Position numbers and translations under genes: made by a program | Shown: piece by piece, positions 9,019-17,274 of the stretch | Numbering within the stretch: position 1 is the first letter of the stretch | Layout of the letters: every line of letters begins with the position of its first letter | NCBI RefSeq assembly: GCF_002008225.1 | Contig: NZ_MRDH01000003.1 | Coordinates: 103,926-167,925, forward strand | Length of the DNA stretch: 64,000 nucleotides | Reading direction: 5' to 3' | Source of the DNA: Agrobacterium salinitolerans | Lineage (GTDB): Bacteria; Pseudomonadota; Alphaproteobacteria; Rhizobiales; Rhizobiaceae | Notes under the pieces: generated by a model | Seen by the model: only the letters and a program-made list of their open reading frames with translations | What the model was told of the DNA's origin: nothing | Database searches by the model: none

Positions 9019-9906
9019 ATGCTGCGCGCGCTTCAGCATGATATAGACAGTTACTCAGTCGCCCTTGTTTTCGCCGTACTTGGCTTCGCAGCCTTTTCAT
9101 TGATGGACGCTGTTTCCAAAACTCTCAGCAGTTCACACTCTCTTCCTCAAGTGCTTTTTTTCTCCGGTGTTTTTGCCGTCATTTTCAGCTTGTTGCTTTC
9201 CAAGCCGTTGGGAGGCTTTAAGATTCACTCGGCAAAGGGATGGGCAGTGGTGTCCACGCGGGGTGTCATGTCCGCTGGCATGATATGGCTGACACTATAT
9301 GCGATTTCGCGTATGTCGATTGCGGACGTTTATTCGATCCGCTTTACGAGCCCTATCATCACGATATTGCTGGCTTTGGTGTTTTTGAGAGAGCGTCCCA
9401 TCAGCCTTCAATGGTTTTCTGCTTTTCTGGGTCTTGCAGGTGTCCTGATCGTTCTTCAGCCGAGTGGCGTGATGGACAGCCTGGCCGTTATCATGGCCTT
9501 TGCTGCCGCTTTGGCGCAATCCGCATCGACAGTTATGGTGAGGCGGTGGAGGGCCCAGTCAACGCCGCTGGCAGATACCATGCTGCCTGTCGTCACCCTG
9601 GTTCTCATCACCGGAGCCCTTTTACCCGAACGCTTTATTGCACCGACACCGATTGAGTGGCTGTTCTATGTTGGGGCAGGTGCTTTGCTTGCAGTGGGAA
9701 GACTATGCCTGACGCTTTCGATTCGAATGGCGCAGTCCTCTTTCATCGCGCCGGTTCAATATACCCAACTGTTCTGGAGTTTATTATTCGGCTACCTATT
9801 CTTCTCCGCGCAGCCGACACTGGTGTTGTGGCTGGGTTACGTTCTTGTTCTCGCAAGTGGTGTTGTTGGGGTGATGGCGAGCCGGAAGGCGTCGTCCGAG
9901 CGATAG
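9019..9906 (+). CDS. DMT superfamily transporter (EamA domains)
   Basis: A 295-residue membrane protein with about ten hydrophobic helices in two repeated halves of about 140 residues, as in EamA/RhaT-type drug/metabolite transporters. The first half contains SLMDAVSKTLSS and later FTSPIITILLALVFLRERP, which matches the conserved helix 4 pattern of the family. The substrate cannot be read from the sequence. It stands alone between the hflKC terminator and the degP promoter region. Codon use is slightly less G+C-rich than that of its neighbours, which may hint at later acquisition. Confidence 0.82.
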   Translation: MLRALQHDIDSYSVALVFAVLGFAAFSLMDAVSKTLSSSHSLPQVLFFSGVFAVIFSLLLSKPLGGFKIHSAKGWAVVSTRGVMSAGMIWLTLYAISRMSIADVYSIRFTSPIITILLALVFLRERPISLQWFSAFLGLAGVLIVLQPSGVMDSLAVIMAFAAALAQSASTVMVRRWRAQSTPLADTMLPVVTLVLITGALLPERFIAPTPIEWLFYVGAGALLAVGRLCLTLSIRMAQSSFIAPVQYTQLFWSLLFGYLFFSAQPTLVLWLGYVLVLASGVVGVMASRKASSER

Positions 9907-10118
9907 TGTTCCCATATTTTCAGTGTTCTCTCCTGGAAATGATCACAATTGACAATAGGTGTTTGCCTCGCTCACGCTTTTCTGTACGGCTTTGAGGCGC
10001 GCGAAGAGGTTCCGGAATCAATTGCCTGTTCACGAAAAGGTATTTTTACACTTCATCATTCCGCCTTATGCTTTGACGATATATGCAGGGCAAGACTATT
10101 TGAAACGCGAGGACGCTT

Positions 10119-11663
10119 ATGGCCGTGACCCTTCTTTCGCCTTTTCGCAGCAGCATCGCCGCCGTTGCGGGCATCGCGCTTGTGGCGGGCAGCCTTTCGG
10201 CGCCGGTTGCGGCAAGAGCGCAGAGCCACGGGCCGGAATCGGTGGCCGATCTCGCCGAGCCGCTGCTCGATGCGGTGGTGAATATTTCCACATCGCAGAA
10301 CGTCAAGACCACGGGCAAAGGCCCGGTTCCGCCGCGTCTGCCGGAGGGCTCGCCCTTCCAGGAATTCTTCAAGGACTATTTCGACAGCCAGAAGCCCGAG
10401 GGCGGTGAAAAGGTGAGTTCGCTGGGTTCGGGTTTCGTCATCGATCCGGCGGGCTACGTTGTCACCAACAACCACGTCATCGAGGGTGCCGACGCCATCG
10501 AGGTGATTTTCCCGAATGGTTCGAAACTCAAGGCGACGCTTGTTGGCACAGACACCAAGACCGACCTTTCCGTGTTGAAAGTGGAGCCGAAAGCGCCTTT
10601 GAAAGCCGTCAAGTTCGGTGATTCGCGCAGCATGCGCATCGGCGACTGGGTGATGGCCGTCGGCAACCCCTTCGGGCTTGGCGGCTCATTGACGGTGGGC
10701 GTCATTTCCGCACGCGGCCGCAACATCAATGCCGGCCCCTATGACAATTTCATCCAGACGGATGCGGCGATCAACAAGGGCAATTCCGGCGGTCCGCTTT
10801 TCAACATGAAGGGCGAGGTCATCGGCATCAATACGGCGATCATTTCACCGAGTGGTGGTTCGATCGGTATCGGTTTTGCCGTGCCGACGGAGCTTGCGCA
10901 GAATATCGTGCAGCAGCTCATCGAATTCGGCGAGACCCGCCGCGGCTGGCTCGGCGTTCGCGTTCAGCCGGTCACTGATGATGTGGCCGCGAGCCTTGGC
11001 ATGGATAGCGCCAAGGGTGCGCTTATTTCAGGCCTAGCCAAGGGCGGACCGGTGGAGAACGGCCCAATCCAGGCTGGCGATGTCGTCCTGAAATTCGACG
11101 GCAAGGACATCAATGAGATGCGTGATCTCCTCCGCATCGTGGCAGAAAGCCCGGTTGGCAAGGAAGTCGATGTTGTTGTCTATCGCGACGGCAAGGAAGA
11201 GACCGTGAAGGTCAAGCTTGGTCAATTGCAGGATACGGCCGACGAAAAGGCCTCGACCGACGAGCAGCAAAGTGAAGACGGCGATGGTGGCATGGTTGTG
11301 CCCGAAGACAATGACGGTGGCGACGATCAGGCACAGGACCAGACGCCGGAAGTGCGTGAAGCGCCGCAGAGCGTGCTCGGCATGAACCTCGTGGTGCTGA
11401 GCAATGAGTTGCGTACCGAAAAGGGCATTGCCGAAAGCGTGGAAGGCGTGCTGGTGGCCAGCGTCGATCCCGGTTCCCCGGCCGAACAGAAGGGCATGAA
11501 GGCCGGCGACGTGATCGTTGAAGTCGGTCAGGATTTCATGGAAGTTCCGGGCGATGTGCTGGTCCGTGTCAACGGGCTGAAATCCGAAGGCCGCAAAAAT
11601 GCGCATATGATGGTGGCGGATGCGCAGGGCAATCTGCGTGTCGTGGCGCTGCCGCTGGAATAA
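10119..11663 (+). CDS. degP: Do-family periplasmic serine endopeptidase
   Basis: A 514-residue HtrA/DegP-like protease for periplasmic quality control. A signal peptide covers residues 1 to about 34 (hydrophobic core SIAAVAGIALVAGSLSA). The catalytic triad is His119 (VTNNHVIEG), Asp149 (TDTKTDLSV) and Ser223 (GNSGGPLF). Two PDZ domains follow, with an acidic Asp/Gln/Glu-rich linker of about 50 residues between them (around residues 370-415). Rhizobial genomes have several paralogues, so the symbol could also be mucD or degQ. It is a single gene with its own upstream region. Confidence 0.9.
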   Translation: MAVTLLSPFRSSIAAVAGIALVAGSLSAPVAARAQSHGPESVADLAEPLLDAVVNISTSQNVKTTGKGPVPPRLPEGSPFQEFFKDYFDSQKPEGGEKVSSLGSGFVIDPAGYVVTNNHVIEGADAIEVIFPNGSKLKATLVGTDTKTDLSVLKVEPKAPLKAVKFGDSRSMRIGDWVMAVGNPFGLGGSLTVGVISARGRNINAGPYDNFIQTDAAINKGNSGGPLFNMKGEVIGINTAIISPSGGSIGIGFAVPTELAQNIVQQLIEFGETRRGWLGVRVQPVTDDVAASLGMDSAKGALISGLAKGGPVENGPIQAGDVVLKFDGKDINEMRDLLRIVAESPVGKEVDVVVYRDGKEETVKVKLGQLQDTADEKASTDEQQSEDGDGGMVVPEDNDGGDDQAQDQTPEVREAPQSVLGMNLVVLSNELRTEKGIAESVEGVLVASVDPGSPAEQKGMKAGDVIVEVGQDFMEVPGDVLVRVNGLKSEGRKNAHMMVADAQGNLRVVALPLE

Positions 11664-11754
11664 GCCGCTTTTTCACCCGCTCCGGCAGGAATCGGGTGGC
11701 TGCAACCTCGTCATCTCCCTATCCCTTGGCCTCCATTCAACGGAGGCCAAGGAT

Positions 11755-12504
11755 ATGAAACTACTCGACAATAAAGTTGCCATCATCATCGGCGCGTCAT
11801 CCGGCATCGGTCGCGCGACGGCGACGCTGTTTGCCGCTCACGGCGCTGCCGTCGTCATCAATGCGCGTGGCGAGAAGGCGCTGGATGAGGTTGCTGGCGA
11901 GATCAGTGGAGCCGGTGGCCGTGTGCACGCAGTTGCCGGTGACGCCGGTGTTGCGGAAACCCATGCGCGGCTGACAGATGCGGCTACAAGCGTGTTCGGC
12001 GGGGTCGATATCGCCGTCAACAATGCGGGCGGCGTTGGTGCGGCGAAGCCGATGGCGGAGATTTCGCCTGACGAATGGGCCTATGTCCTCAACGTCAACC
12101 TGACGTCTGCCTTTCTGGGGGCGCGCTATCAGATTCCCGCGATGTTGCAGCGAGGCGGCGGATCCATCGTCTTCACCTCGAGCTTCGTCGGCACCAGCGT
12201 CGGCATCCCCGGCATGTCCGCCTATGGCGCTGCGAAGGCGGGTCTGATGGGTCTGGTGAAAGGCATTACCGCCGATTATGCCGTGAGCGGCATTCGCGCC
12301 AATGCGCTGTTGCCCGGCGGTGTCGACACGCCCATGGCCGGTGATCAGGCGCAAAAGGACTGGGCCGCCGGGCTGCATGCGATGAAGCGCATTGCCGAGC
12401 CGGAGGAAATCGCGCAGGCCGCTCTTTTCCTCGCAAGCCCGATGGCAAGCTTCGTCGCCGGAGCGGCGCTGTTTGCCGATGGCGGCAATGCGGCGGTGAA
12501 GTGA
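11755..12504 (+). CDS. Short-chain dehydrogenase/reductase
   Basis: A 249-residue NAD(P)-dependent oxidoreductase of the classical SDR family. It shows the cofactor motif GASSGIGRA (about residues 13-21), the NNAG motif, the catalytic Ser and the YGAAKAG active site with Tyr and Lys. The start at 11755 has AACGGAGG upstream; a longer frame running back into degP is not supported. A C-terminal ASFVAGAALFADGG stretch is typical of the family. The substrate is unknown and no neighbouring gene suggests one. Confidence 0.88.
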   Translation: MKLLDNKVAIIIGASSGIGRATATLFAAHGAAVVINARGEKALDEVAGEISGAGGRVHAVAGDAGVAETHARLTDAATSVFGGVDIAVNNAGGVGAAKPMAEISPDEWAYVLNVNLTSAFLGARYQIPAMLQRGGGSIVFTSSFVGTSVGIPGMSAYGAAKAGLMGLVKGITADYAVSGIRANALLPGGVDTPMAGDQAQKDWAAGLHAMKRIAEPEEIAQAALFLASPMASFVAGAALFADGGNAAVK

Positions 12505-12529
12505 CCTTCGGAACTGGCGGGCAGGCGTC

Positions 12530-13093
12530 CTATCGCGCCCGCCATTCCTCCAGCGTCAGCGCATAGGTGACGTGCGGCCGCAGATGTGGGTGGGTATCTT
12601 CCGGCACGCGCGGATGGTCGAAATCGCGCGATGGGTCGCGCTTCAGGCCAATGCGCTCCATCACTGCCGTCGAACGGTGATTATCGTGCACGGCAAAGGA
12701 GACGATTTCCGGCGTCTCCTTTTCATCGAATGCCATGACGAGCAGCGATTGCGCGGCTTCGGTGACATAACCGTGCCCCCAGAAGCGGGTGGCGAGCCGC
12801 CAGCCGATTTCCATGGTGCCGAGCGGGAAGGGCGGATCGAGGTTCATGACGGGCGATATGCCACAGAAGCCCATGACCTCGCCGGTTTCGCGCAGTTCCA
12901 TCGCATAAAAACCATAGCCGCTGCCGCGGATCATGCCGTTGATGGTTTCCAGTACCGCGTCGGCTTCCGCATGGCTGCGGCGGAAGGGGAAAAATTCCAT
13001 GACCTTTTCATCCGCATTGATTTCGCGGAACAGGTCGCGGTCGCTCTCCTTCCACTCGCGCAGAATGAGCCTTTGTGTCTCACGAATGATCAT
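12530..13093 (-). CDS. GNAT family N-acetyltransferase
   Basis: A 187-residue acetyltransferase of the RimJ/RimL-like type, opening with MIIRETQRLILREWKESD and containing the fold's conserved segments (MEIGWRLATRFWGHGYVTEA, the acetyl-CoA-binding region, and VHDNHRSTAVMERIG). Its start overlaps the serB stop by four bases (ATGA), so it is translated from the serB message. The acceptor could be a protein N-terminus or a small molecule; sequence alone does not decide. Confidence 0.86.
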   Translation of the reverse strand: MIIRETQRLILREWKESDRDLFREINADEKVMEFFPFRRSHAEADAVLETINGMIRGSGYGFYAMELRETGEVMGFCGISPVMNLDPPFPLGTMEIGWRLATRFWGHGYVTEAAQSLLVMAFDEKETPEIVSFAVHDNHRSTAVMERIGLKRDPSRDFDHPRVPEDTHPHLRPHVTYALTLEEWRAR

Positions 13094-13980
13094 GGAATGA
13101 CAAAATCCGTCTTGCGATAGCCCTGGATGTAGAGGAGCGCTGTCAGGTCGCCATGGTCGATACGCATCTGCGCTTCGGCGGCGACGGCCGGCTTGGCGTG
13201 GAGGGCAACGCCTGAACCCGCCACATGCAGCATGCCGAGATCGTTGGCGCCATCGCCGACCGCCATCGCCTCATCAGGGGAAATGCCAAGCTTTGCGGCA
13301 ATGTCGTTCAGCGCATCCACCTTGGCCTGTTTGCCGAGAATGGGTTCGGCAACAGTGCCATCAAGCTCGCCATTGGCTTCGCCCAGCAGATTGGCGCGGT
13401 TCTCGTCAAAACCGAGCATGGCGGCGACGCGACCGGTGAAAACGGTGAAGCCGCCGGAAACGAGGGCGGTATAATAACCTTTCGCCTTCATGGTGGCGAT
13501 CAGTTCCCTGCCGCCCGGTGTCAGCGTGATGCGCTTTTCGATGACGTCATCGATAACCGAGACAGGCAGGCCCTTCAGCAGCGCCACACGTTCCCGCAAT
13601 GCGGGTTCGAAGGCGATCTCGCCATTCATGGCGCGGGCGGTAATAGCGGAAACTTTTTCCTTCAGCCCGACTTCGGCGGCCAGCTCGTCAATGCATTCCT
13701 GGCCGATCATGGTCGAATCCATGTCGGCGATCAGCAGCTTCTTGCGCCGCTGGTCCTGTTCCTGGATGGCGATATCGATCGGTTTTCCGGCAAGCGCGGC
13801 GGCAAGAGCGCTGCGCGCCTGTTCGGCTGCGGTGCCGGAGGGCAGGGCGATATCGCAGGCAATGCCATCGGCTAGCCAGTAGAGGCCCGATGCGTTGACG
13901 GCCTTCGCGGCCGCTTCGCCGAGGGCTGGTGTCAGAACAGGATTTGACGGATTGGCGATAAGCGTGGCAACCAGAGCCAT
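13090..13980 (-). CDS. serB: Phosphoserine phosphatase
   Basis: Removes phosphate from L-phosphoserine in the last step of serine synthesis. The 296-residue HAD-family enzyme has the nucleophile motif DMDST (Asp86, acid/base Asp88), the conserved GQECIDELA, the Ser/Lys motifs (ALVSGGFT) and the Mg-binding GDGANDLGML. An N-terminal ACT-like region precedes the HAD domain. The ATG at 13980-13978 overlaps, head to head, the miaA start at 13979. The promoter of each must therefore lie inside the other's coding sequence, or an internal start is used. Confidence 0.95.
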   Translation of the reverse strand: MALVATLIANPSNPVLTPALGEAAAKAVNASGLYWLADGIACDIALPSGTAAEQARSALAAALAGKPIDIAIQEQDQRRKKLLIADMDSTMIGQECIDELAAEVGLKEKVSAITARAMNGEIAFEPALRERVALLKGLPVSVIDDVIEKRITLTPGGRELIATMKAKGYYTALVSGGFTVFTGRVAAMLGFDENRANLLGEANGELDGTVAEPILGKQAKVDALNDIAAKLGISPDEAMAVGDGANDLGMLHVAGSGVALHAKPAVAAEAQMRIDHGDLTALLYIQGYRKTDFVIP

Positions 13981-14875
13981 GATGAAAAACCTTGATCAGA
14001 ATTTTGATGCGATCCTGATAACCGGCCCGACGGCAAGCGGCAAGTCCGCGCTTGCGCTTCGTCTGGCCCGGGAGCGGGACGGCGTTGTCATCAATGCCGA
14101 CAGCATGCAGGTTTACGACACGTTGCGGGTGCTGACCGCCCGGCCTTCCGACGACGAAATGGAGGGCGTGCCACACTGTCTCTATGGCCATGTGCCTGCT
14201 AGTAGCCCCTATTCAACCGGTGAATGGCTGCGCGATATTTCCGGCCTTCTTGCGAATTTGCGGGGTGAGGGGCGTTTTCCCGTCATCGTCGGCGGCACGG
14301 GGCTCTATTTCAAGGCGCTGACCGGCGGCCTCTCCGAGATGCCGGCCATTCCCGACGACATTCGCGAGGGGCTGCGCTCTCGATTGATCGAAGAGGGAGC
14401 GGCAAAGCTTCACGCCGAATTGGTAAGCCGCGATCCGGCCATGGCGGAGATGCTGCAGCCGGGAGACGGTCAGCGTATCGTCCGGGCACTGGAGGTGCTC
14501 GAGGCGACGGGAAAATCGATCCGCGATTTCCAGCGCGCCAGCGGCCCGATGATCGTCGATCCCGACCGGGCGCAGAAATTCGTCGTTCTGCCGGAGAGGC
14601 CGGTGCTGCATGAGCGCATCAACCGCCGTTTCGAGGCGATGATGGACAGCGGTGCGGTGGAGGAGGTGCAGGCGCTTCTCGCGCTTGATCTTGCACCGGA
14701 TGCAACGGCGATGAAGGCGATCGGCGTTTCTCAGATAGCCGATATGCTGGCGGGACGCATGAGCCAGGCGGAGGTGATCGAAAAATCGGCGGCCGCGACC
14801 CGGCAATATGCCAAACGGCAGATGACCTGGTTCCGTAACCAGATGGGCGACGACTGGACGCGAATCCAGCCCTGA
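13979..14875 (+). CDS. miaA: tRNA dimethylallyltransferase
   Basis: Adds a dimethylallyl group to N6 of A37 in tRNAs reading codons that begin with U. The protein of about 298 residues has the P-loop GPTASGKS (residues 16-23), the Asp general base in INADSMQVYD, and later YFKALTGGLSEMP and RQYAKRQMTWFRNQ, all diagnostic of MiaA. Two adjacent ATG codons (13979, 13982) could start it. The first shares two bases with the serB start codon on the other strand. Convergent herA follows after seven bases. Confidence 0.95.
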   Translation: MMKNLDQNFDAILITGPTASGKSALALRLARERDGVVINADSMQVYDTLRVLTARPSDDEMEGVPHCLYGHVPASSPYSTGEWLRDISGLLANLRGEGRFPVIVGGTGLYFKALTGGLSEMPAIPDDIREGLRSRLIEEGAAKLHAELVSRDPAMAEMLQPGDGQRIVRALEVLEATGKSIRDFQRASGPMIVDPDRAQKFVVLPERPVLHERINRRFEAMMDSGAVEEVQALLALDLAPDATAMKAIGVSQIADMLAGRMSQAEVIEKSAAATRQYAKRQMTWFRNQMGDDWTRIQP

Positions 14876-14882
14876 AACGGGC

Positions 14883-16892
14883 CTAGTCCTTGCGGTAGAG
14901 GCTGCCGAGCGGCTTCTTCAACAGGCTTTCGCGCAGCGAAGGGCGCGTCTCGCCGGGCGACGGGCCATTCTGGGCCTGCATCTGGAAACCGGCCTTGCGC
15001 AACTCGTTGACTGCGCCGGAAGTGGGGTCCGTCGAAGCGTTTGAGGGCGGCGCAGACAGCGCCCGCCCGGGCAGCATGTCCGGGCGATAGGGCTCATACC
15101 CCTCAGCTGCGGGCGTTCCCAGTTCACGCTTCCAGCTGTCGATCTCGTCCGTTGCCCGGCTTGGCGGGGCCGGTTCGGGGAGATCGGAGAAAGCCGCTTC
15201 GACGCTTTGCTGGAAACCGGTGATGACGGGTTTCGGCGTGGCGCGCATGCGGGTGACGATATTGTTCAGATCGACCGTGTCAGGGGTTTCATGGTTCGTA
15301 TGGTTGATGGTGCCGCTCGCTTTCGGCAATTTCGCGGTGGCCACGCGGTCGAAACGCATGCGCATCGGCACATTGACGGCCTCGCCGAAGGCGATGGCCT
15401 CGCCATTGCCGATGGAAGACAGAAAGCTGGTGGTCGAGGTCGAGGCGTTCGGCACGGCGGAGAGAATGATCTTCTGGTCGATCTCGTTCGACAGCCGCAT
15501 GGCGAACACGGTCGAGCATTGCGACAGGATGGTCTGGTCCAGCTCGCTTGGCCGCTGGCTGATGACGCCGAGCGAAATGCCGTATTTGCGGCCTTCCTTG
15601 GCGATCTGAGCGATGGATTGCCGGGTAGGGAAAAAGCCGCGCTCGGGGTCGGCGGGCACATAACGGTGCGCTTCCTCGCAGACGACAAGCATATGCAGCG
15701 AGCCGCGCGCCAGCACCGCCAGTTCGAAGGACATGCGGCAGAGGACGGAGACCACCGAATTCACCACTTCGGAGGGGATGCCGGAAAGCTGGAATACTGA
15801 AATCGGCTTGCCTTCCCCGGGAATACGGAAAATATGCGCCACCGTCTCCAGAATGGTGTCGCTGATCGTATTGCTGGAGAACATGAAATTATAGCGTGTG
15901 TCGTTGATGGCCGAGAGGATACGGCCTTTCAGAGAGCGCAGCGCGGGTTTTTCGCTGCGCCCTTCCAGTCGACCGATACGCTCGTCGATGAGGGCGAGAA
16001 GATCGGCGATGCGGTAGGGCACCGGCGTATCCGGTGTGATCGCGCTCTTGTCAGATGTGCGGCGCACGGCGGAACCCTCGGTGCCGCGAAACGCTTTTTT
16101 CGCTTCCGGAACGAGGTCGCGAAGGACATCCATTTCTTCCGGCATGGGTTTACGTCCGCGGAAAATTACTTCCGCAAATTCTTCAAGGCGCATCAGCCAG
16201 AAGGGAAGGTCCAGCGTGTCGGTATCGATGACGACGGCATGATCGGGAAAAGCGGCCGCGAATTCATTATGCGGATCGAGAATGAGAACGCGTAGTTTCG
16301 GGTCGGTCTCGATTGCCTTGTTCAGAAGCAGCGAAACGGCGGTGGTCTTGCCCACGCCCGTCGATCCGACGACGGCGAAATGTTTGGCGAGCATCTGCGG
16401 AATGCTGATGGTGGCGTTGATCGTATCGTCCTGAGTCAGCCTGCCGATGACGCAGCCATCACGCTTGCCGCTGTCGTAAATCTTGGCAAGATCGCTGGTG
16501 CGGATGCGATGCGCCACCGCGCCGAGATAAGGGTAACGGGAGATGCCGGTGGAAAAGCGCTCGCTGCCGTCCTCGGTGCGATAGACCTCGCCCACCAGCT
16601 CAACGTCGATCAGCAGCCTGTTCGGCCTGTCCGCCGCCCAGTATTCTTCACCGGTGCGCATGGCAAAGACGAGGGCCGCGACACGGCTCGTTCCCATTTC
16701 GATGGATATCAGGCGGCCGACAGACCAGAGCTGCGACGCATCGGTGGTGCCCGGTTCGGTTTCGGCCGCAATTGTGGCCTGCGCACCGTTGCAGGCGATG
16801 ACGCGGCCGAGCATGCGGTTTGCCGGCTGCTCGCCGGATCGCCGTTCGTTTTCGTCCATGCGGGACGCGTTATGAGACGTGTCGTTATTCAC
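14883..16892 (-). CDS. HerA-like ATPase (DUF87)
   Basis: A 669-residue HerA/FtsK-superfamily ATPase. An N-terminal HAS-barrel-like region (about 28-115) is followed by Walker A GSTGVGKTT (residues 176-184), a Walker B region MLVVCEEAHRYVP and the downstream GVISQRPSELD motif with the arginine-finger region. Archaeal HerA is a DNA translocase working with the NurA nuclease; no nurA-like or defence gene is adjacent here. The C-terminal 130 residues are Pro/Ala-rich and probably disordered. The gene stands alone, convergent with miaA and divergent from the ilv leader. I infer a DNA translocase or helicase. Confidence 0.85.
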   Translation of the reverse strand: MNNDTSHNASRMDENERRSGEQPANRMLGRVIACNGAQATIAAETEPGTTDASQLWSVGRLISIEMGTSRVAALVFAMRTGEEYWAADRPNRLLIDVELVGEVYRTEDGSERFSTGISRYPYLGAVAHRIRTSDLAKIYDSGKRDGCVIGRLTQDDTINATISIPQMLAKHFAVVGSTGVGKTTAVSLLLNKAIETDPKLRVLILDPHNEFAAAFPDHAVVIDTDTLDLPFWLMRLEEFAEVIFRGRKPMPEEMDVLRDLVPEAKKAFRGTEGSAVRRTSDKSAITPDTPVPYRIADLLALIDERIGRLEGRSEKPALRSLKGRILSAINDTRYNFMFSSNTISDTILETVAHIFRIPGEGKPISVFQLSGIPSEVVNSVVSVLCRMSFELAVLARGSLHMLVVCEEAHRYVPADPERGFFPTRQSIAQIAKEGRKYGISLGVISQRPSELDQTILSQCSTVFAMRLSNEIDQKIILSAVPNASTSTTSFLSSIGNGEAIAFGEAVNVPMRMRFDRVATAKLPKASGTINHTNHETPDTVDLNNIVTRMRATPKPVITGFQQSVEAAFSDLPEPAPPSRATDEIDSWKRELGTPAAEGYEPYRPDMLPGRALSAPPSNASTDPTSGAVNELRKAGFQMQAQNGPSPGETRPSLRESLLKKPLGSLYRKD

Positions 16893-17062
16893 ATTTTTTC
16901 CCGGTACATGCGGATGATCGCGTTGGTTCGGGCAGCATCTGCGCTCTCGAGACTAAAAGATTATGCTTAACAACAGGTGTATTGGCCGCGTTCGAAAATT
17001 TCGCCAAAGTCCGCTTTCGGGCAATAAAAGAAGGCGGCGGTGATTTTTTCCCGCAATATGCG

Positions 17063-17091
17063 TTGACGGCTGGGGCGTTTGTGGCTAACAC
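17063..17091 (+). promoter_or_regulatory. Predicted ilvBN leader promoter
   Basis: TTGACG (17063-17068) and TAACAC (17086-17091) are separated by 17 bases. Transcription would begin about 7 bases later, at 17097-17100, that is at or next to the leader-peptide ATG. The match to a vegetative promoter is moderate, especially in the -10 box. Confidence 0.5.
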
Positions 17092-17099
17092 TCCGGCCC

Positions 17100-17156
17100 A
17101 TGAAAAATCTTAACGTACTTATCGTGGTGGGACGGCGCATGGGCAGGATGGTGTAA
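17100..17156 (+). CDS. ilvL: ilvBN leader peptide
   Basis: An 18-residue frame, MKNLNVLIVVGRRMGRMV, with two Leu, one Ile and four Val codons, three of which are consecutive (Ile-Val-Val). It lies directly before an intrinsic terminator and the acetolactate synthase genes. Ribosome stalling at these codons when branched-chain aminoacyl-tRNAs are scarce would let transcription continue. No Shine-Dalgarno sequence precedes it, and the predicted transcript begins close to the ATG, so translation may be leaderless, as is known for trpL in rhizobia. Confidence 0.85.
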   Translation: MKNLNVLIVVGRRMGRMV

Positions 17157-17211
17157 CCATCCGGCGAAAGCACCCATGCGCTGAACGAGGCTCCTCTAGG
17201 GGCCTTTTTTT
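17135..17211 (+). promoter_or_regulatory. Transcription attenuator of ilvBN
   Basis: Within and after the leader peptide, GCGCATGGG (17135-17143) pairs perfectly with CCCATGCGC (17173-17181), enclosing a nested hairpin GGATGG-TGTAA-CCATCC (about 17146-17162). The terminator stem lies downstream. The first hairpin overlaps the leader reading frame, so a translating ribosome would control which structure forms. I could not deduce the exact antiterminator pairing by eye. Confidence 0.8.
17188..17211 (+). terminator. Attenuator terminator of ilvBN
   Basis: AGGCTCC (17188-17194), loop TCTA, GGGGCCT (17199-17205) with one G-T pair, then a run of Ts to 17211. It would stop transcription before ilvB unless the leader ribosome stalls. 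Confidence 0.9.
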
Positions 17212-17274
17212 ATGTCTTCAAACAGGCCCTCGGGCTCCTCGATATCCAAAGCCAAAGCGGGATGGAAACAGGCA

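Noticed and set aside
14883..16892. HerA-like ATPase as part of a defence system (HerA plus nuclease or SIR2 pairs)
   Set aside because: Neighbours are miaA and the ilv leader; no nuclease, SIR2 or other defence gene adjoins it, and it looks like the common chromosomal rhizobial HerA-type protein.
17212..17274. ilvB start at ATG 17212
   Set aside because: The codon abuts the T-run of the attenuator terminator and its only ribosome site lies in the terminator stem. The ATG at 17275 gives a standard N-terminus. It remains a possible alternative.
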